Assembly (NCBI GenBank): GCA_035235625.1
Contig: CP141146.1
Location: forward strand, 15,866,501 to 15,930,500
DNA length: 64,000 nt
From: Saururus chinensis
Lineage: Eukaryota > Streptophyta > Magnoliopsida > Piperales > Saururaceae
Reading direction: 5' to 3'
The translations under genes were made by a program, and so were the position numbers. Below, in pieces: positions 35,826 through 48,085 of the stretch (position 1 is the first letter of the stretch; each line of letters begins with the position of its first letter). The notes beneath the pieces were generated by a model. The model saw only the letters and a program-made list of their open reading frames with translations, searched no databases and had not been told where the DNA came from.

Positions 35826-37723
35826 GATGAAAGAAAGGGAAGCATAAGAAAAAAATTAAGAGGGATTAAGGATCTGGATGAAGGTAGAAGGAAGAAGGAC
35901 AAATGTAAGGAAGAAGGTAAAGAAGAAGCCGGAAGAAGTGTAATTTTGTCTACAAATTAAAATCACGTGACCATTAAATTGATTTCACATGCTTTTCAGA
36001 CCCGGCGTTAGATAAAGCCCACCAGTTTTGTCTTTTTTTTTTTCAAGAAATGAGTACATATATAAAAGCAAAGTAAATCGAGTTTACGTCACTAAGGGAA
36101 AACCTAATATGGGTCTTAAAAATAGCAATTGGGGTCTTCAAAATAAAGTCCTATTTGCCTATGTGGCAAAATAGAGACCCATAAATTCTAACTATAAATA
36201 TTAAATTATTTATTTTAATATTAAAATAAAAATAAAAAATTAAGTGAAAGAAGAGATTACAAATTAAAGAAGGTAGGTATAATAAAAAAATTTAAACAGT
36301 ATAAATGGCGTCCCCAAATAGAGATGCTGAAAATGGTGTTCCAAAAGAGGGCGCCATTTCCACTATTTCCACATTAGAAATGGCGCCATAGTTGAAAAAA
36401 CTGGGGTGCCATTTTTTCCAATTGAAATGGTCACGCAGGACACCACAGGGATTTGACATCCCGCGTTGGAGATGCTGTTAACTTTTGCTCTTATAATCCA
36501 TCCGTACTATATTAATTGCTTTATTTATTTTTTAAAAATGAATTAATTTTAATTTATTTTAAAAAACCAAATAAAATTATTGATGTGGGGACAATAAGGT
36601 CTAATGAATAATGGAGAATGATAATTATAGTTAGTAAGGTCACCATTTTGGGTTTAGGAGCGCTTTAAAAAGGGGCAATTCACCAAAATCACCCCATAGG
36701 CAATGTACAAAATATTTCCAATTTCAATGTAATAAAAAAATGACTATGTGCACATGTGAATCCCCACACATGGTAGAAATTATCTAAAATCCCTCTCTTA
36801 TATTTTCTTTCTTTTAACTTCATCAAATTACTGCTTCCTTTTTCTAGTAGTTTTGGCTCTAACACCACCACCAGCTCCACTGCATTTGTCACTGACTCCA
36901 TCACTCACTCCGTTGTGTCTGCAATCGGCTCCGCTTCATTCGCCTTTGCCTTCACCTCTTCCTTTACCGTCTCCTCCTCCTCCCATCCTCTACCACACTA
37001 TCTCCTCCTCTTCCTCTTTTCGTCATCTCTATCCTCCTGAACTTCTCCTCTTCGGTTGTCTCCTCTTCCTCCTCCCCAAAAACTGGCAAGACTAGCCACA
37101 AATTAGCCAACAAAGCTATTATTATTTGTTCTACAAGCTCCAATATTTTAAATAAACCTACAAACATATTAAACTACCTAAAACCAAGAACAAGTTTTAT
37201 TTTCACTTGATTTTGAGTTTTGTTTAATAGTGAACAAACCTTACAGTGGGAGTCGACAGTCGATAGACAACAAATAGATTTATTATCATAAAGGATAAGT
37301 AAGATAACATTCTAAGTAATAGTATCTTCTTCAATATTTACAATAAACTATCTCAACAAACCAAATATATCAATAGAAAAGTAAAATAGATTTTAAACAC
37401 GCAATTATCGACTATCAAATGTCGACTCTTAACTGTCACACATCAGTAAAAGGAGGTTTCCAACTCCGGATGAGAAGGTGGTCTCCGACAATATGATAAT
37501 CAATAGTAAAAAAAGTTAAAAATCAAGAGTGGATAGTCAACAATCGTATGTTTGAAATTTATTTTATTTTTGTGTTTATCTATTTTAATTTGTTGAAATA
37601 GTTCATTATAAATTTTGAAAAAGATATTGTCATTCAGAATGTTGTCTTGCTGCCCATTTACTACAATAAATCTGCCAATAAGTTGTTGATTGCTAGCATA
37701 AGGTTTGTTCGACATTGGAAAAA

Positions 37724-37819
37724 AACTTATTAAAGTGTCTATTCAATAGTCTTTACAAGGGTCCAAATAATTGTTTGAACTTATTAAAGTGTCTATTCAA
37801 TAGTCTTTACAAGGGTCCA
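37724..37819. repeat. 42-bp tandem duplication
   Basis: A 42-bp word starting AACTTATTAAAGTGTC occurs at 37724-37765 and again, identically, at 37778-37819, with 12 unrelated bases between. Confidence 0.9.
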
Positions 37820-37891
37820 CAGGCTGTACAGGGAGGAGTAGGGTCAAAAAATCCCCATGTCTTACATCAACAAAGATCTGAGCATATAAAA

Positions 37892-37942
37892 AGCAAGACA
37901 ACAACCAACATTGGTATGTTCTTGTGTGGAGCAATTAAGGCT
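37892..37942 (+). repeat. Direct repeat flanking the Pack-MULE region, left copy (partner 40639-40690)
   Basis: Both copies carry CAAGACAACAACCAA, then a variable stretch, then TTCTTGTGTGG and CAATTAAGG. They are about 80 % alike and 2.7 kb apart. Between them lie the Pack-MULE and stretches rich in ACCCAACC/CCGACCC words. They may mark an older insertion into which the Pack-MULE jumped. Confidence 0.5.
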
Positions 37943-38316
37943 GAGAAAATTTAACCCAACCTGAATACCGACCCGTTAAACCTATACCTAACCTGGTTGA
38001 TAATAAAGTAAGAAAACTTTTACCCATTTTAAAAGTAAAGTCCGGTCAAAATTTACACATACAACCCGACTTCGACCTTATTATTTAACAATATTACGAC
38101 CCAATTTAAAAAAATTAAAAATAAATTCTCTTAAAAGTTTATTTTATCTTACATTTTTATTTTATTTAATAATTAATTAGTAATTTTTGTGGGGTTTCTA
38201 TAATTTTGGATGTGTGTCTTATAATGTCGCAATGCACTTTCTCCAATTTTTTTTAATTAACAAATAAAATATTTGACATCTATTTATAATTTTATAATAC
38301 AATTAAATTCTTTTTA

Positions 38317-40423
38317 GGAAAATTATTTAATTAATAATTAAAAAAATATTTACCTATTCGGACCACTTTGGGAAATATTTCCCAAAGTGGTGTTCCTTTT
38401 TGCCATGCAAGCGCGGTTGGCGCCTATGTGGTTTTTTTTTTAATTTTTATCTAAGGACGAAATTAGATTTAAGTTGATTTCGTCATTTAGAAGGTCGAAA
38501 TCTCCGTATTTTTAACGCATTTCGGCCGTTTGCTTCTGAAACCGAAGCTGATTTCATGCACTTCTTCACATATTCTTTTAAAAGGACGAAATCACATTAA
38601 TTTAAAAATTAACAAGTGCATGGAGCTGGCGTTACTCTGCGGGATAGACTTATGCATGATGTCGCTGCCGTTATTGGGCCGAGAGTAAGGATGTTGTTGC
38701 AGTGAAAGAGTATCTAGATGACGCCCCATTTGGGGGTGTCGGAATTGTGGTTAAAATCCCGGCGGAAGATCTCACAGAAGGGGTTGTAGTTGTTGGCGGT
38801 GAAGCAAACGTGGTCCTGATTGAAGGAGAGGTGGAGGAGGGTGGGGAGGGAAGAAGAGTCAGACTCAGAGGTGGGGGTAGTAAATGCTTTACTATTGCGG
38901 GTCAAAGAGGAAGCAGCCTAGCTCCTAGTTTTGCTTTAATGTTGTCCTCAATCTCGACAAACATCTGTAATTGCTTTGTTGTCCCAATCTCTCTTATTCC
39001 ACTCTAGTTTACTCTTTATCTATTTATAAATTTGGGAAAGTAAATGCTTTGAGAGTTTTGCGCCAATTACGAAATTGTCAATGTTTTAGTCAAGCTATAT
39101 GCTGTGAGAGTTTTTGGGATGGTAAATGCTCTAACAGTTTTTGTGATAGTAAACAACAAATTGTAATGTTTTATGTCAAGTTGTATGCTCTGAGAGTTTT
39201 TGGGATAGTAAATGCTCTTGTCATAGTAAAAAACGTGTTGACCTATAAAGTGTTGACCTATAAAAATAATGTAAGTGTGATGATTTTGTCGTTCAAAATG
39301 AGGAAATCACCACAACGGACCTTAAAGCACAATAATGCTTGAGAGAATATATTAAAAAAATACTATCTAAACCTTAATTGCAACTTAGAAATATGCTATA
39401 TACATAAACACATTTTTATGGGGACCAATATTATAAATAATGAAAGACAGGAAGAATATCATGTCCCATAAAAAAAGTCTATCACGTACAAAAATGTATC
39501 TCTGGACCAAAATTTCAGAGAGAGATGGGATGTGGAAGATCTCTCAGCAGGGTAGTGTGAGCTCTAAGCTTACTTGAAATTAAGCCATCAATTGAAAAAC
39601 AACATGATTTTCAGGTCAAACTTCAATAATTTCTATTTATCTTATTAGGGAGAGCATCAAAATATATGTAGTCATAGTCCATACATGGTGCCTGAAGAGA
39701 AATGCTGCTATCCTTTCGTCATTTTCCTGGGGATCTATTGAGCAGGTGCTATACACGAGTACTCCACCCGGCTTCACCAACCTGGAGAGACCGTTGTTGA
39801 AATCGATATACAAGAGCCCAAAACAATTACTTAAATATGGAGATAAAGTCATTCATCCTATCCAGAAAAATATTCTATGTCATGTATAGTTTGTGATGAT
39901 AGATTCTTAGGAAGCAGTTGCATCAAGGAGCTCATCTTGCAAAGCCTAAAGCTGCTCAAAATCTTCTAATCTTCTATTCCATCGTAAGTCATCTCTCTTA
40001 ATAAATAAGCCAAAACAAAACAAATAAGAAGCAAAACATCCCAAAAAAATATGATCAATAGTATAATCCTCATCTCACAAAAGGATACAGGATTATGATA
40101 AGATTTCCCGTATCTGGCATTAAAAGGACGAAATCGGCTTTGGTCTTAGAAGCAAACGGCCGAAATGCTTTAAGTGTGGCTATTTTGTCCTTCTAAAGGA
40201 TGAAATCGAGTAATATAACCATTAAACCGATTTCGTCCTTTAGAATGACAAAATTAACTTAAACCTGATTTCGTCCTTCTAAAGGACATAATCATATAAA
40301 AATTAAAAAAAAAAGCCAAACAGGCGCCTACGTGGCAAAAATGGACACCACTTTGGAAAATATTTTCCAAAGTGGTCCGAATTGGTAAATATATTTTTTA
40401 ATTATTAATTAAATAATTTTCTC
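38317..40423. mobile_element. Complete Pack-MULE, 2107 bp, with 9-bp target duplication
   Basis: The 9-bp word TTCTTTTTA flanks the element exactly on both sides (38308-38316 and 40424-40432). The ends are GGAAAATTATTTAATTAATA on the left and, reversed, GAGAAAATTATTTAATTAAT on the right. The terminal inverted repeats extend roughly 240-300 bp and share CGGACCACTTTGG, the block around AAGTGGTGT, ATTTCGGCCGTTTGCTTCT and repeated CCTTTAGAAGGACGAAAT. These are hallmarks of Mutator-like elements. There is no transposase inside; instead two exons of a host methyltransferase gene are carried. The repeats match the left end of the MULE at 27127, which could have supplied transposase. Confidence 0.93.
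39685..39966 (-). pseudogene. Captured exons of an NSUN/RsmB-type RNA (cytosine-5) methyltransferase
   Basis: Two exons lie on the minus strand inside the Pack-MULE. The first (about 39966-39910) reads EDFEQL, a TAG stop, then ALQDELLDATAS. The second (39781-39685) reads [20 protein letters not shown] and [12 protein letters not shown], bordered by AG and GT. [11 protein letters not shown] is motif IV/VI of the NOL1/NOP2/Sun family and holds the Cys of the TC motif used in catalysis. In plant homologues the two exons are contiguous in the protein (LQDELLDAAS then LVKPGG). Keeping the intron means the copy was taken from genomic DNA rather than mRNA. The rest of the enzyme is absent, so this is not a working gene. 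Confidence 0.85.
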
Positions 40424-40638
40424 TTCTTTTTATGATTGACCCCTATAACTATAAGTTATAAAATATTAAGTTAAAAAGTATTAACAAAAAATAAAATTAC
40501 CTACATACCAAACCCAACCTAAGTAAAATTAAAATTAACATTTTTGACTAATTTAATAAATAAGGCCATAACCGACCCAATCTAAGTGCCACCCAATTTA
40601 ACTGGACTCAAACTAAGTTTTTGCCTTAGGTACAATTA

Positions 40639-40690
40639 AACAAGACAACAACCAATAAAGATGCATTCTTGTGTGGAACAATTAAGGATG
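40639..40690 (+). repeat. Direct repeat flanking the Pack-MULE region, right copy (partner 37892-37942)
   Basis: See the left copy for the shared words. This copy is followed by an unassigned stretch up to the last exon of the AAA-ATPase remains at 41301. A short minus-strand open stretch at about 40800-40875 reads like a membrane segment (VHQFVAGLIVGTIAGLLVQ) but has no supporting neighbours. Confidence 0.5.
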
Positions 40691-41300
40691 CTACAACCTT
40701 CTCAGATGCAGTTTTGAGAGGGTTGTAGAGAAGATGAATAAATCCACTCCCAATTAAAAATATTCAAATGGTGGCAAATCTCATGCTACCCCAGAGAATC
40801 GAAATAGAACCTACCTTTGAACCAACAAACCAGCAATTGTACCAACAATTAAACCAGCAACAAACTGATGAACAGCACCTACAGTGTATAGTAACTCCGG
40901 CAATTGTAAACAGCATCTGCAGTGAATAGTAACTTTGGTGATAGGACCACAATGACTCGGTGTGCGATAAATAGTGCCGCGATATGTACATAGGACTGAA
41001 CTACCCACCACTTAAGGAAGGGCTAATCAATAGAAAATAAGAAACAAACAATTAAGACTAAACCACCTTTATGTTATAAAGCCTATTAAAGATGATCAAA
41101 ATACCGTAGGCGAGCAAATACTCTAACATAAACCAGCATGTAAACATGTCAAAGTATGGCCCAGTCTTAATCTGTTGTGGCCACCACCCCAGCAAAATCG
41201 GGCGGTTGGGGAGTTAGTCAAGATGCTTCAAAACCAACATATTATAAGCCCTGACAGTGGCAACGTAATTTAATGTCAAGTTCGTCAAAAAGAAAGATTC

Positions 41301-44300
41301 TTAAGGATCTGATACTTCCGGCTGAAGATTGGCTATATGTGACATAATCTTAGATAGCTCCGAGATAGCATGCTGGTCCGGATCATCTTGGTCTTCATTG
41401 CGTCTTGCCAACAAAGACGAGGACGAAGTACCATATTTATATTCCTCTGCAGCCTTTGACTTTTTGGATGTTGCAAGAGCCTTCTCAAGATCGGTCTGTC
41501 TCACTCCCCTTGTCTCTAGAATTAAGATAAAAAATTTTCTTAAAAGGAGATAACCTAAATGAAATACTTAGTGTCATGCCCCGGCTCCACCTGACCTGAC
41601 CCGAACCTGGTCTAAGGGCCGGTCAATGCGCGAGGGCGACAGAATTCAACGAATTATCGAATTTGCAGAAGACTTAGCTCCTCATACGGGCGTTTAGATT
41701 ATAGAATTGTGCACCTCACGTTCTTTGAGTAAGAGTAATAAAGATAAAGATGATAATAAAATAAACTATCATAATCATCCTCACACATAACCCAAATCAC
41801 AATCTACAGAGCCCACACATGGCTTAAAGTCTAAAAAGGTCAGAGACGTCTAACAACAACAAATAAATACTAGTAACATACATAATCCACCAAAGGGTGT
41901 TCTCAAGATCCAGAAAGATGAAAATTAGAAAGTAAAACGTCATCAGAATGTGACGAAAGTTAATCCCATGGGTATTCATATCGTCCCTCGTATAAAGTAT
42001 CATGCACGTCTGCATGTCACGTCGTGTAACCCTAAAACAAAACACAAAACAGGGTGAGTACAAAGCTCAGAAATGGTTTGATTACGGTGAAAAAATCAAA
42101 AAAATAATCACGACATATCATCATGGCAATTCAAATTTATAAATGACATAGTATACCATTTTCTGATCATCCCCTTACTAAATCCCTACTTACCCAAAAG
42201 TAAAAAATCTAGCATGCATATAATACATATATCAAGTTAGGGAATAAATAATTATGTCATGACTTAGCATCCATCCTGCATAAGTAATAATCCTTGTTCA
42301 TTCATAATCAAGCATAATATTGCGCATAATCCGCATAAGAAGTGTCTCTCACACACTTTCTAATCATGCAACCATATCACATAAACATGCATAAAGATTA
42401 TCTTTAACACACTTTTCAGATCATTCATAATATCACATAAACCTGCATGAGAAGTGTCTCAACCACACATTCAGATCATGCAAATATTATATCCATTCCA
42501 TAGCTCATTCACCCTACACGACAAATGTGTCAGACACATGATACACAATCATGCATAATAGATCATATCTACATATGTTACATTATCCCTACACAACCTG
42601 TACAATCTTGGGCATAATAATTATAATACACATGCATTATGACAAATGATGAATGCCTCCATCAAGGAGTGAATACAATCATTGTCATATAGGCGAGACA
42701 TAGTCAAGGCCACGTAGGCGGGACATAGTCCGATTTCCACACATGAAATATAAAATGTCGGGGTAGTCAGCCTCTAAGTCTGCTCGCCAAAGACGATTGT
42801 GGTGACCGTCATTAAATAATATATGCCATAATACGCGTAATTATTATTTGGCTCGGCACGTGTTACATCACACGTGAAACAGAACGTGATAGCTCGACCG
42901 TACGAATCCAAGAAGAACAAGAAAACATAAAACATAATAATTTATAACACATTAGAGTTGATGCACAATCATAATATTACATAATACACTAGCAATTTAG
43001 GACATAGTCCAAAATATACCGTATGTAGAGCTATCAGATTACAAAATATAGGCCTAACAAGCCTTATATAAAAGTCATAATATTACAGAGATTGATGACA
43101 ATATTTAAAGAAACTAAGTAGACAATTCCTCAGTTGACACCTCCAGGTTGATTTTACTACCTGCAGAGTCTGGGGGTGTGTGAGTATTTTTATACTCAGT
43201 AGATAGAATTAAAATCTAATTTAATGCTAAATAAAGGATAATAATAATTTTTGCTAAACATAACTTATTACATAAATAGATTCAGAAATAATTCCGGAAA
43301 AACACCGGTTCATTCGATGATGATAAATTCCGAGCCGTGATACTGAATAGCGTTCCTCCAATACTCATGGGGCAACAGGAAGCTTAGAAGGCAGGAGTCT
43401 TCCCATCACACTCTATACCTATGTGCATGCGCTAGATACCGATAATTTCCTCGATAAGTATCTAGAAAAATATAGTTCTAGGTATAACCCTACAACTATC
43501 CAGAAAATACACATATTACATCATAATTACGATTAAATAAAATATGATATACGTAGAATATTTCTTCTGAAAACATAAGCAAAGAAGTATTGCTGAATAA
43601 AAATAGTCTATAAAACATCAAGTATACGTGCAGAGCATAGACTAGAGTTTAAGACCCCTTACCTTAAGGTTGGGGTACAAATTTCGTGGTTGTAGAGAGC
43701 TTGAATAGAAAAACTGGTCCCGTCACAACGTTCGGCACTATCGATTTAGTTAGAAACGCCTTTTGAATGGGTAGAATCAGATTTAAAACGGATTAGAACA
43801 AGAGGTCAGAAGTAGAATGTGAATAGTAAAAAAAAACTGGAATGGATTTTATAGGAGAGGTGAACCGCGCGACGTGCGACGCGTGTCCACCACGCGTCAC
43901 ATGGTGGCACCGCGAGACCCGACACGTAGGTCTCGCGTGTCACACGGAAGGGCCGCATAACGCTGCCCTACCGCGTGGACTGCACGTCACACAATGTCGC
44001 GCCGCGGCTGCGTCAGCCGACCATAAAAATATTTTTTTTATTCTTTTTCTTTTTCAAAATTAAAACTAAAATAACTTTTTATCCATAAATCAGAATTACA
44101 CGTTCTTAGTACCGATGGACTTGTATCGACGAGCCCTTCGAAACAAGACCACACAAGGATAGGTTTTGCCGTAGTTACCATGGGTCCCGCCTATGAAGTA
44201 TGTTTCCCACGATCGTTACCTACGGCCCCGATATCCATTTTAGATGATTCAATAACCGTTATGATTGTCTTTTAGAGTTTTACAACAACTCTTTAGGTAC

Positions 44301-47300
44301 AAAATCTAAAATAGTACTCTATCAATATATTCAAATTCTATTATTCACAATGTACGGAAAATCTAGGTTGTCACAACGATCCTAGCCAAGGATGTCCGAT
44401 TCTCACATAAATAACTTAGAGTAGGTGTGTTCACCCAGGGACATCTCTAGCGGTGGGGGAGAGTCCGAATTTCCACACAAGGAACCCTAGAACACATGGT
44501 AGTCAGTGCATGAAGGTATACCACTTTGGATTCTCAGGGTTCATATGACTATCTCAATAAATCTCAACCGTAAGATAAGTATACAACTCGTCCCTACATA
44601 ACTCAATTCGGCTAAACTCAACCTAGGGAGTATCAATGTTCCACACAGGAACTCAAATCGAAATCATGTCCTTTCGGACCAGCTAAGTTCCGATTAAGCC
44701 AACGATTGATTAATCCAGCACGCAATTTCACAATATTTCATCCAATCGATCAAATACATCTAAACATCGGTAAAGTCTTATACATGAAATTTGTTTCATG
44801 ATGCATGTAACATGATACATACGTAAGCAATCTCTATGTGAATCTAACACATGGAATGTGCTCCCATCAGTCCCCACGTGCATCACATTCGAATAATAAA
44901 CAACCATGATTTCATAATAAATACCCCACATGTGTGTGTGTTCATACATCTCTAAGCAAATGACCATGCTTTGATAATAGCTCATAAGGCAATACACACA
45001 TGCTTTGATAAAATATAATCGTAGTTACCAACTGAAATCTTGGTGAAATCTATCATAAACCATCATTTCATTCATGTGAAATCAAATGTTCAACTCCTAC
45101 AAGCATAATTATTCTACACATGAAGCTAGAATATGATATCACCATTCACCCACAATTCATTCATATTCTAAGATGACTTTTCCTATCATTGTCATACAAT
45201 AACCTTGTTAGAACATACTTAAACATAAGAATTTCATCAACTATAGATTTAAGGAAATCAATGCTAACATATCTAACCATAATCATGCAATTTCCACAAA
45301 GTACTTAAGCATGCCTCATAAATCCCAACCTAAATAACATATCCTTCCAGTAGATTTTTTTTAACTCAAAACACTCCCAATAAACATTAGAATATCAGTT
45401 GCGAGTAAAAATACCGAAATAAGCATAAAAAGCAAAATGCCTAAATATGTTGTGTAGCCGATTGATCGACCTATAAGGCCGTTCGATCGGATGACTTGGA
45501 AATCGGCCTAAAACTCCGTTTGGCCGATCAATCGGCCCACAAGGGTGATCGATCGCAATAATGGCAGATCTGGTTTGTCTTCTTCATTTTGAAATCTAAA
45601 CTGAAACACCATTAATGGAACTTAAAACCTTCAATCGAAGCCTCAAACATCATGAAAATTCAATCAAACATTTCAGAATGCTAAATCAACCCATTTCAAA
45701 CCAAAACCCTAAGAAATCAAGGTAAAAGATTAACTTTTTATTAATCTACTATTAAAGCCCTAAACATGAAATCCATTCAAACAAAACACCTAAAAATTGA
45801 GATTTTTCAATCATAGTAAGGTTGAGATTAAACCCATTATATTTCACCTTGTTTTGAGTGGAATTGAGTTCTTAATCACCTCCGAAACCTTCCAAAAATG
45901 TGATTTTCTTGTTAATACCAATCTAAATACGATTTAAACTTGAAAATCATTGGAAAAATCTTAAATCTAGAGCTTTGGAGACATAAAAATGAAAATTTGA
46001 AAGCTAGGGTTTGAAGTAGAGGTGTAAATTAGTGATTTAATAACTTGAAAACAAATTGAATTAATGGATAAGGATGAGATTAGTGGAAGTTTACGAAAAG
46101 CCCTAATGATTAAGAAAGAATTAAGAAAATCTTACCTCTAACCACTTCCTCTTTGGGCCTAATGAGGAATTAGGCTCTAAATCTCTTGGCTCAGCTCTTT
46201 CCCAAATGGGAAAGGGGTCAGCCATTTATGGGAAATAATGGGCTAGATCTAGTTAAAACTTGGGGTGGAAATAAAATTCTTAACTATAAGTAGGAAATTT
46301 GGTCATTTAAACCCAAATTAAGTCCAGAAAAATTCTAAATTTTTTTCTAATAACTTGTTTTGATGTCTAGGATGTTTTGAACCAAAAACCCTAAATTCGA
46401 CCGTGGAGCCCACAAGGGGTCCCGTTAAACCCTAATTTTTGAAAATTTTAAGAAAATTCTAAAAATTCCCAAAAATTAATAATTGCCCTAAATTCACTTA
46501 AAACTCATAAAAGTGAAGTTAGTTTTGGTTAAAACCTTTGAAAACCACCAATATTTTTGAAAATCATCTAAATCGGTCAGAAAAGGCTTAAACTACACGA
46601 TGACTATTAAATAATAAATAAAATTAAATGTAAACTTGTTCAAGACAAGAGTTCTTACACTTATCCACCAAGATAAATAGACATATTTGTTTCCATGCAT
46701 CTAGAGTCTAAAATGCATGGGAGCCTCAGATATGATCCTGTAATCCACAAATGTAGGGTGCCACAAGGTCGAAAACATCAACATGAGTGAGACGATAGGC
46801 CAAAAGCATATCAGCCAATATCAATTAAACCAGCCTTACATATTATTGGAGAGCCTCCACCACGAGGGTGACACATCATGTGTATAATAAAAAATTATAA
46901 CAATGGAGCATGTCCCACTCAGTACAAGCACCCAAAATCAAGGTCCAAAAGACAAATTTAATCTGCAAATTTAATAACTCATGCTATTATCCTATAAGCA
47001 CTATCAAGCATCAATTTTCACTAACAGAAATCAAATTGGTGCTAGTAAACTTCTAGGGATAATCTTAGCACTTTGAAATGGTTCAAATGAGAGCTTATTT
47101 TATCATCAGAAGCACATAATAACACCAGATTATACTGAAAATTAATAAATTATCAGAATTGTGGAAGTCATCAAACCCATATTTAAAGGGGTCTGACTTC
47201 ACAGTTTCTGATGAGAAAATTGGTGAAACTAACATAATAAGGTTCTTCTAGCAAAAACATTCCCACATCAAATTCTCTAGAAGCATACTAGGGCAATTCA

Positions 47301-48085
47301 TGCAAAGCAATGTGATATTCTCCAACAGTTGCCTTCTAAATCTTGACAATGATAAATTGGTACTCAATGAACCAGTCATACAGTGGACAATCAGATTTTT
47401 GAATTGGGAGTAGTAATAATAACCTCATTATGATTGGAACCTTAATTTACCACCAAGACAAAGGATATATAAATCATGCTCACATAACAAACACTCACAA
47501 AGAAAGAGTCAAATACATACGTGTGAGAACCAGACTTACTTGAGATGACTGCCCATGTTTTTCTGCTTTTATTAGTTCCCTTACAGGGAAATAAGCTGCT
47601 TGCTTGCACAGTCCAAACAAATCCCACCCAGTGTAACCTTCGCACAGCCTAGCTATTCGGTCATAGTCAATATCGCCATCTACATTCTCTCCTTTCAAAA
47701 TCCCTTGAAGTATTTTGTATCTTTCACTGCGATTGGGTATGCCAATCTCAAAGGCCTGTGGCAGCCTCCGCAAAATCGCCTCATCAAGTTCAGAAGGCCG
47801 ATTGGTTGCAGCCAAAACCATAACACGTGCATTCTCTATTTTATAAACAAGAATGAGACGTCCAAATACTACTAAGAAAAGAACTAATTGTCTAGAATCA
47901 CGAATAAATGATTTTTTCTACGAGATGAATTAGATTAAAGAATTGTTCTATAAACATGGTATAACTTACGGTCTGTTGTGAAACCATCCCATAAAGCCAT
48001 AAATTCCGTTTTCATGTTGGTCATGGCTTCATGGTCTGTAGTACGCCGCTGCCCCAGAAAACTATCCACCTCATCAATAAATATA
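41301..48085 (-). pseudogene. ATAD1/Msp1-type AAA ATPase, 3' part only, interrupted by LTR insertion
   Basis: Msp1/ATAD1 proteins extract mislocalised tail-anchored proteins from mitochondrial and peroxisomal membranes. Three exons are seen on the minus strand. 48085-47970 has Walker B (IFIDEVDSFLGQRRTTDHEA, then MALWDGFTTD). 47835-47540 has sensor and arginine-finger region (MVLAATNRPSELDEAILRRL, RIARLCEGYTGWDLFGLCKQ, AYFPVRELI). 41515-41301 is the C-terminal exon (RQTDLEKALATSKKSKAAEE, ending at TAA 41303-41301). The exon carrying Walker A and everything upstream are absent: the gene stops at a CACTA-like terminus. The last intron is 6.0 kb because a 5.1-kb LTR-type insertion sits in it. 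Exon phases of the last two pieces do not match, so either a small exon is missing or the frame is broken. I regard it as a truncated gene. Confidence 0.77.
41572..46659 (-). mobile_element. 5.1-kb LTR-type insertion (solo long LTR or LARD-like) in the AAA-ATPase intron
   Basis: Read on the minus strand the element starts TGTAAGAACTCTTGTCTTG at 46659 and ends GGGGCATGACA at 41572. Flanks are CTTAG (41567-41571) and CTTAT (46660-46664), four of five equal; shifting the borders by one base gives a perfect ACTTA duplication. No reverse transcriptase, integrase, gag or second LTR is visible, so it is either a solo LTR of unusual length or a large non-coding derivative. The part at 44090-44290 is related to 5165-5340, showing another family member in the window. 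GC-rich CACGCG clusters near 43860-44010 stand out from the AT-rich rest. Confidence 0.62.

Larger units (their letters stand above)
35950..38307. other. AT-rich gene-free stretch with MITE-like and low-complexity DNA
   Basis: At 36090-36485 there are repeated words around GGCGCCATTT and a right edge GTTGGAGATGCT typical of MITE ends, but no matching left end was found. At 36850-37095 a CT-rich tract gives Pro/Ser-rich open frames that I do not regard as a gene. The remainder shows nothing recognisable except the tandem duplication listed separately. Confidence 0.35.

Noticed and set aside
35544..35960. 138-codon plus-strand Gly/Glu-rich frame
   Set aside because: It is antisense to the P450 fragment, whose minus-strand reading carries recognisable motifs.
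27127..40423. One 13.3-kb macro-transposon using the left repeat at 27127 and the right repeat at 40423
   Set aside because: The 9-bp target duplication at 40424 matches the left flank of 38317, not the left flank of 27127, so the smaller element accounts for that right end.
40800..40875. Membrane-like exon VHQFVAGLIVGTIAGLLVQ on the minus strand
   Set aside because: A single short hydrophobic stretch within a degenerate tandem repeat; no neighbouring exons and no family recognised.
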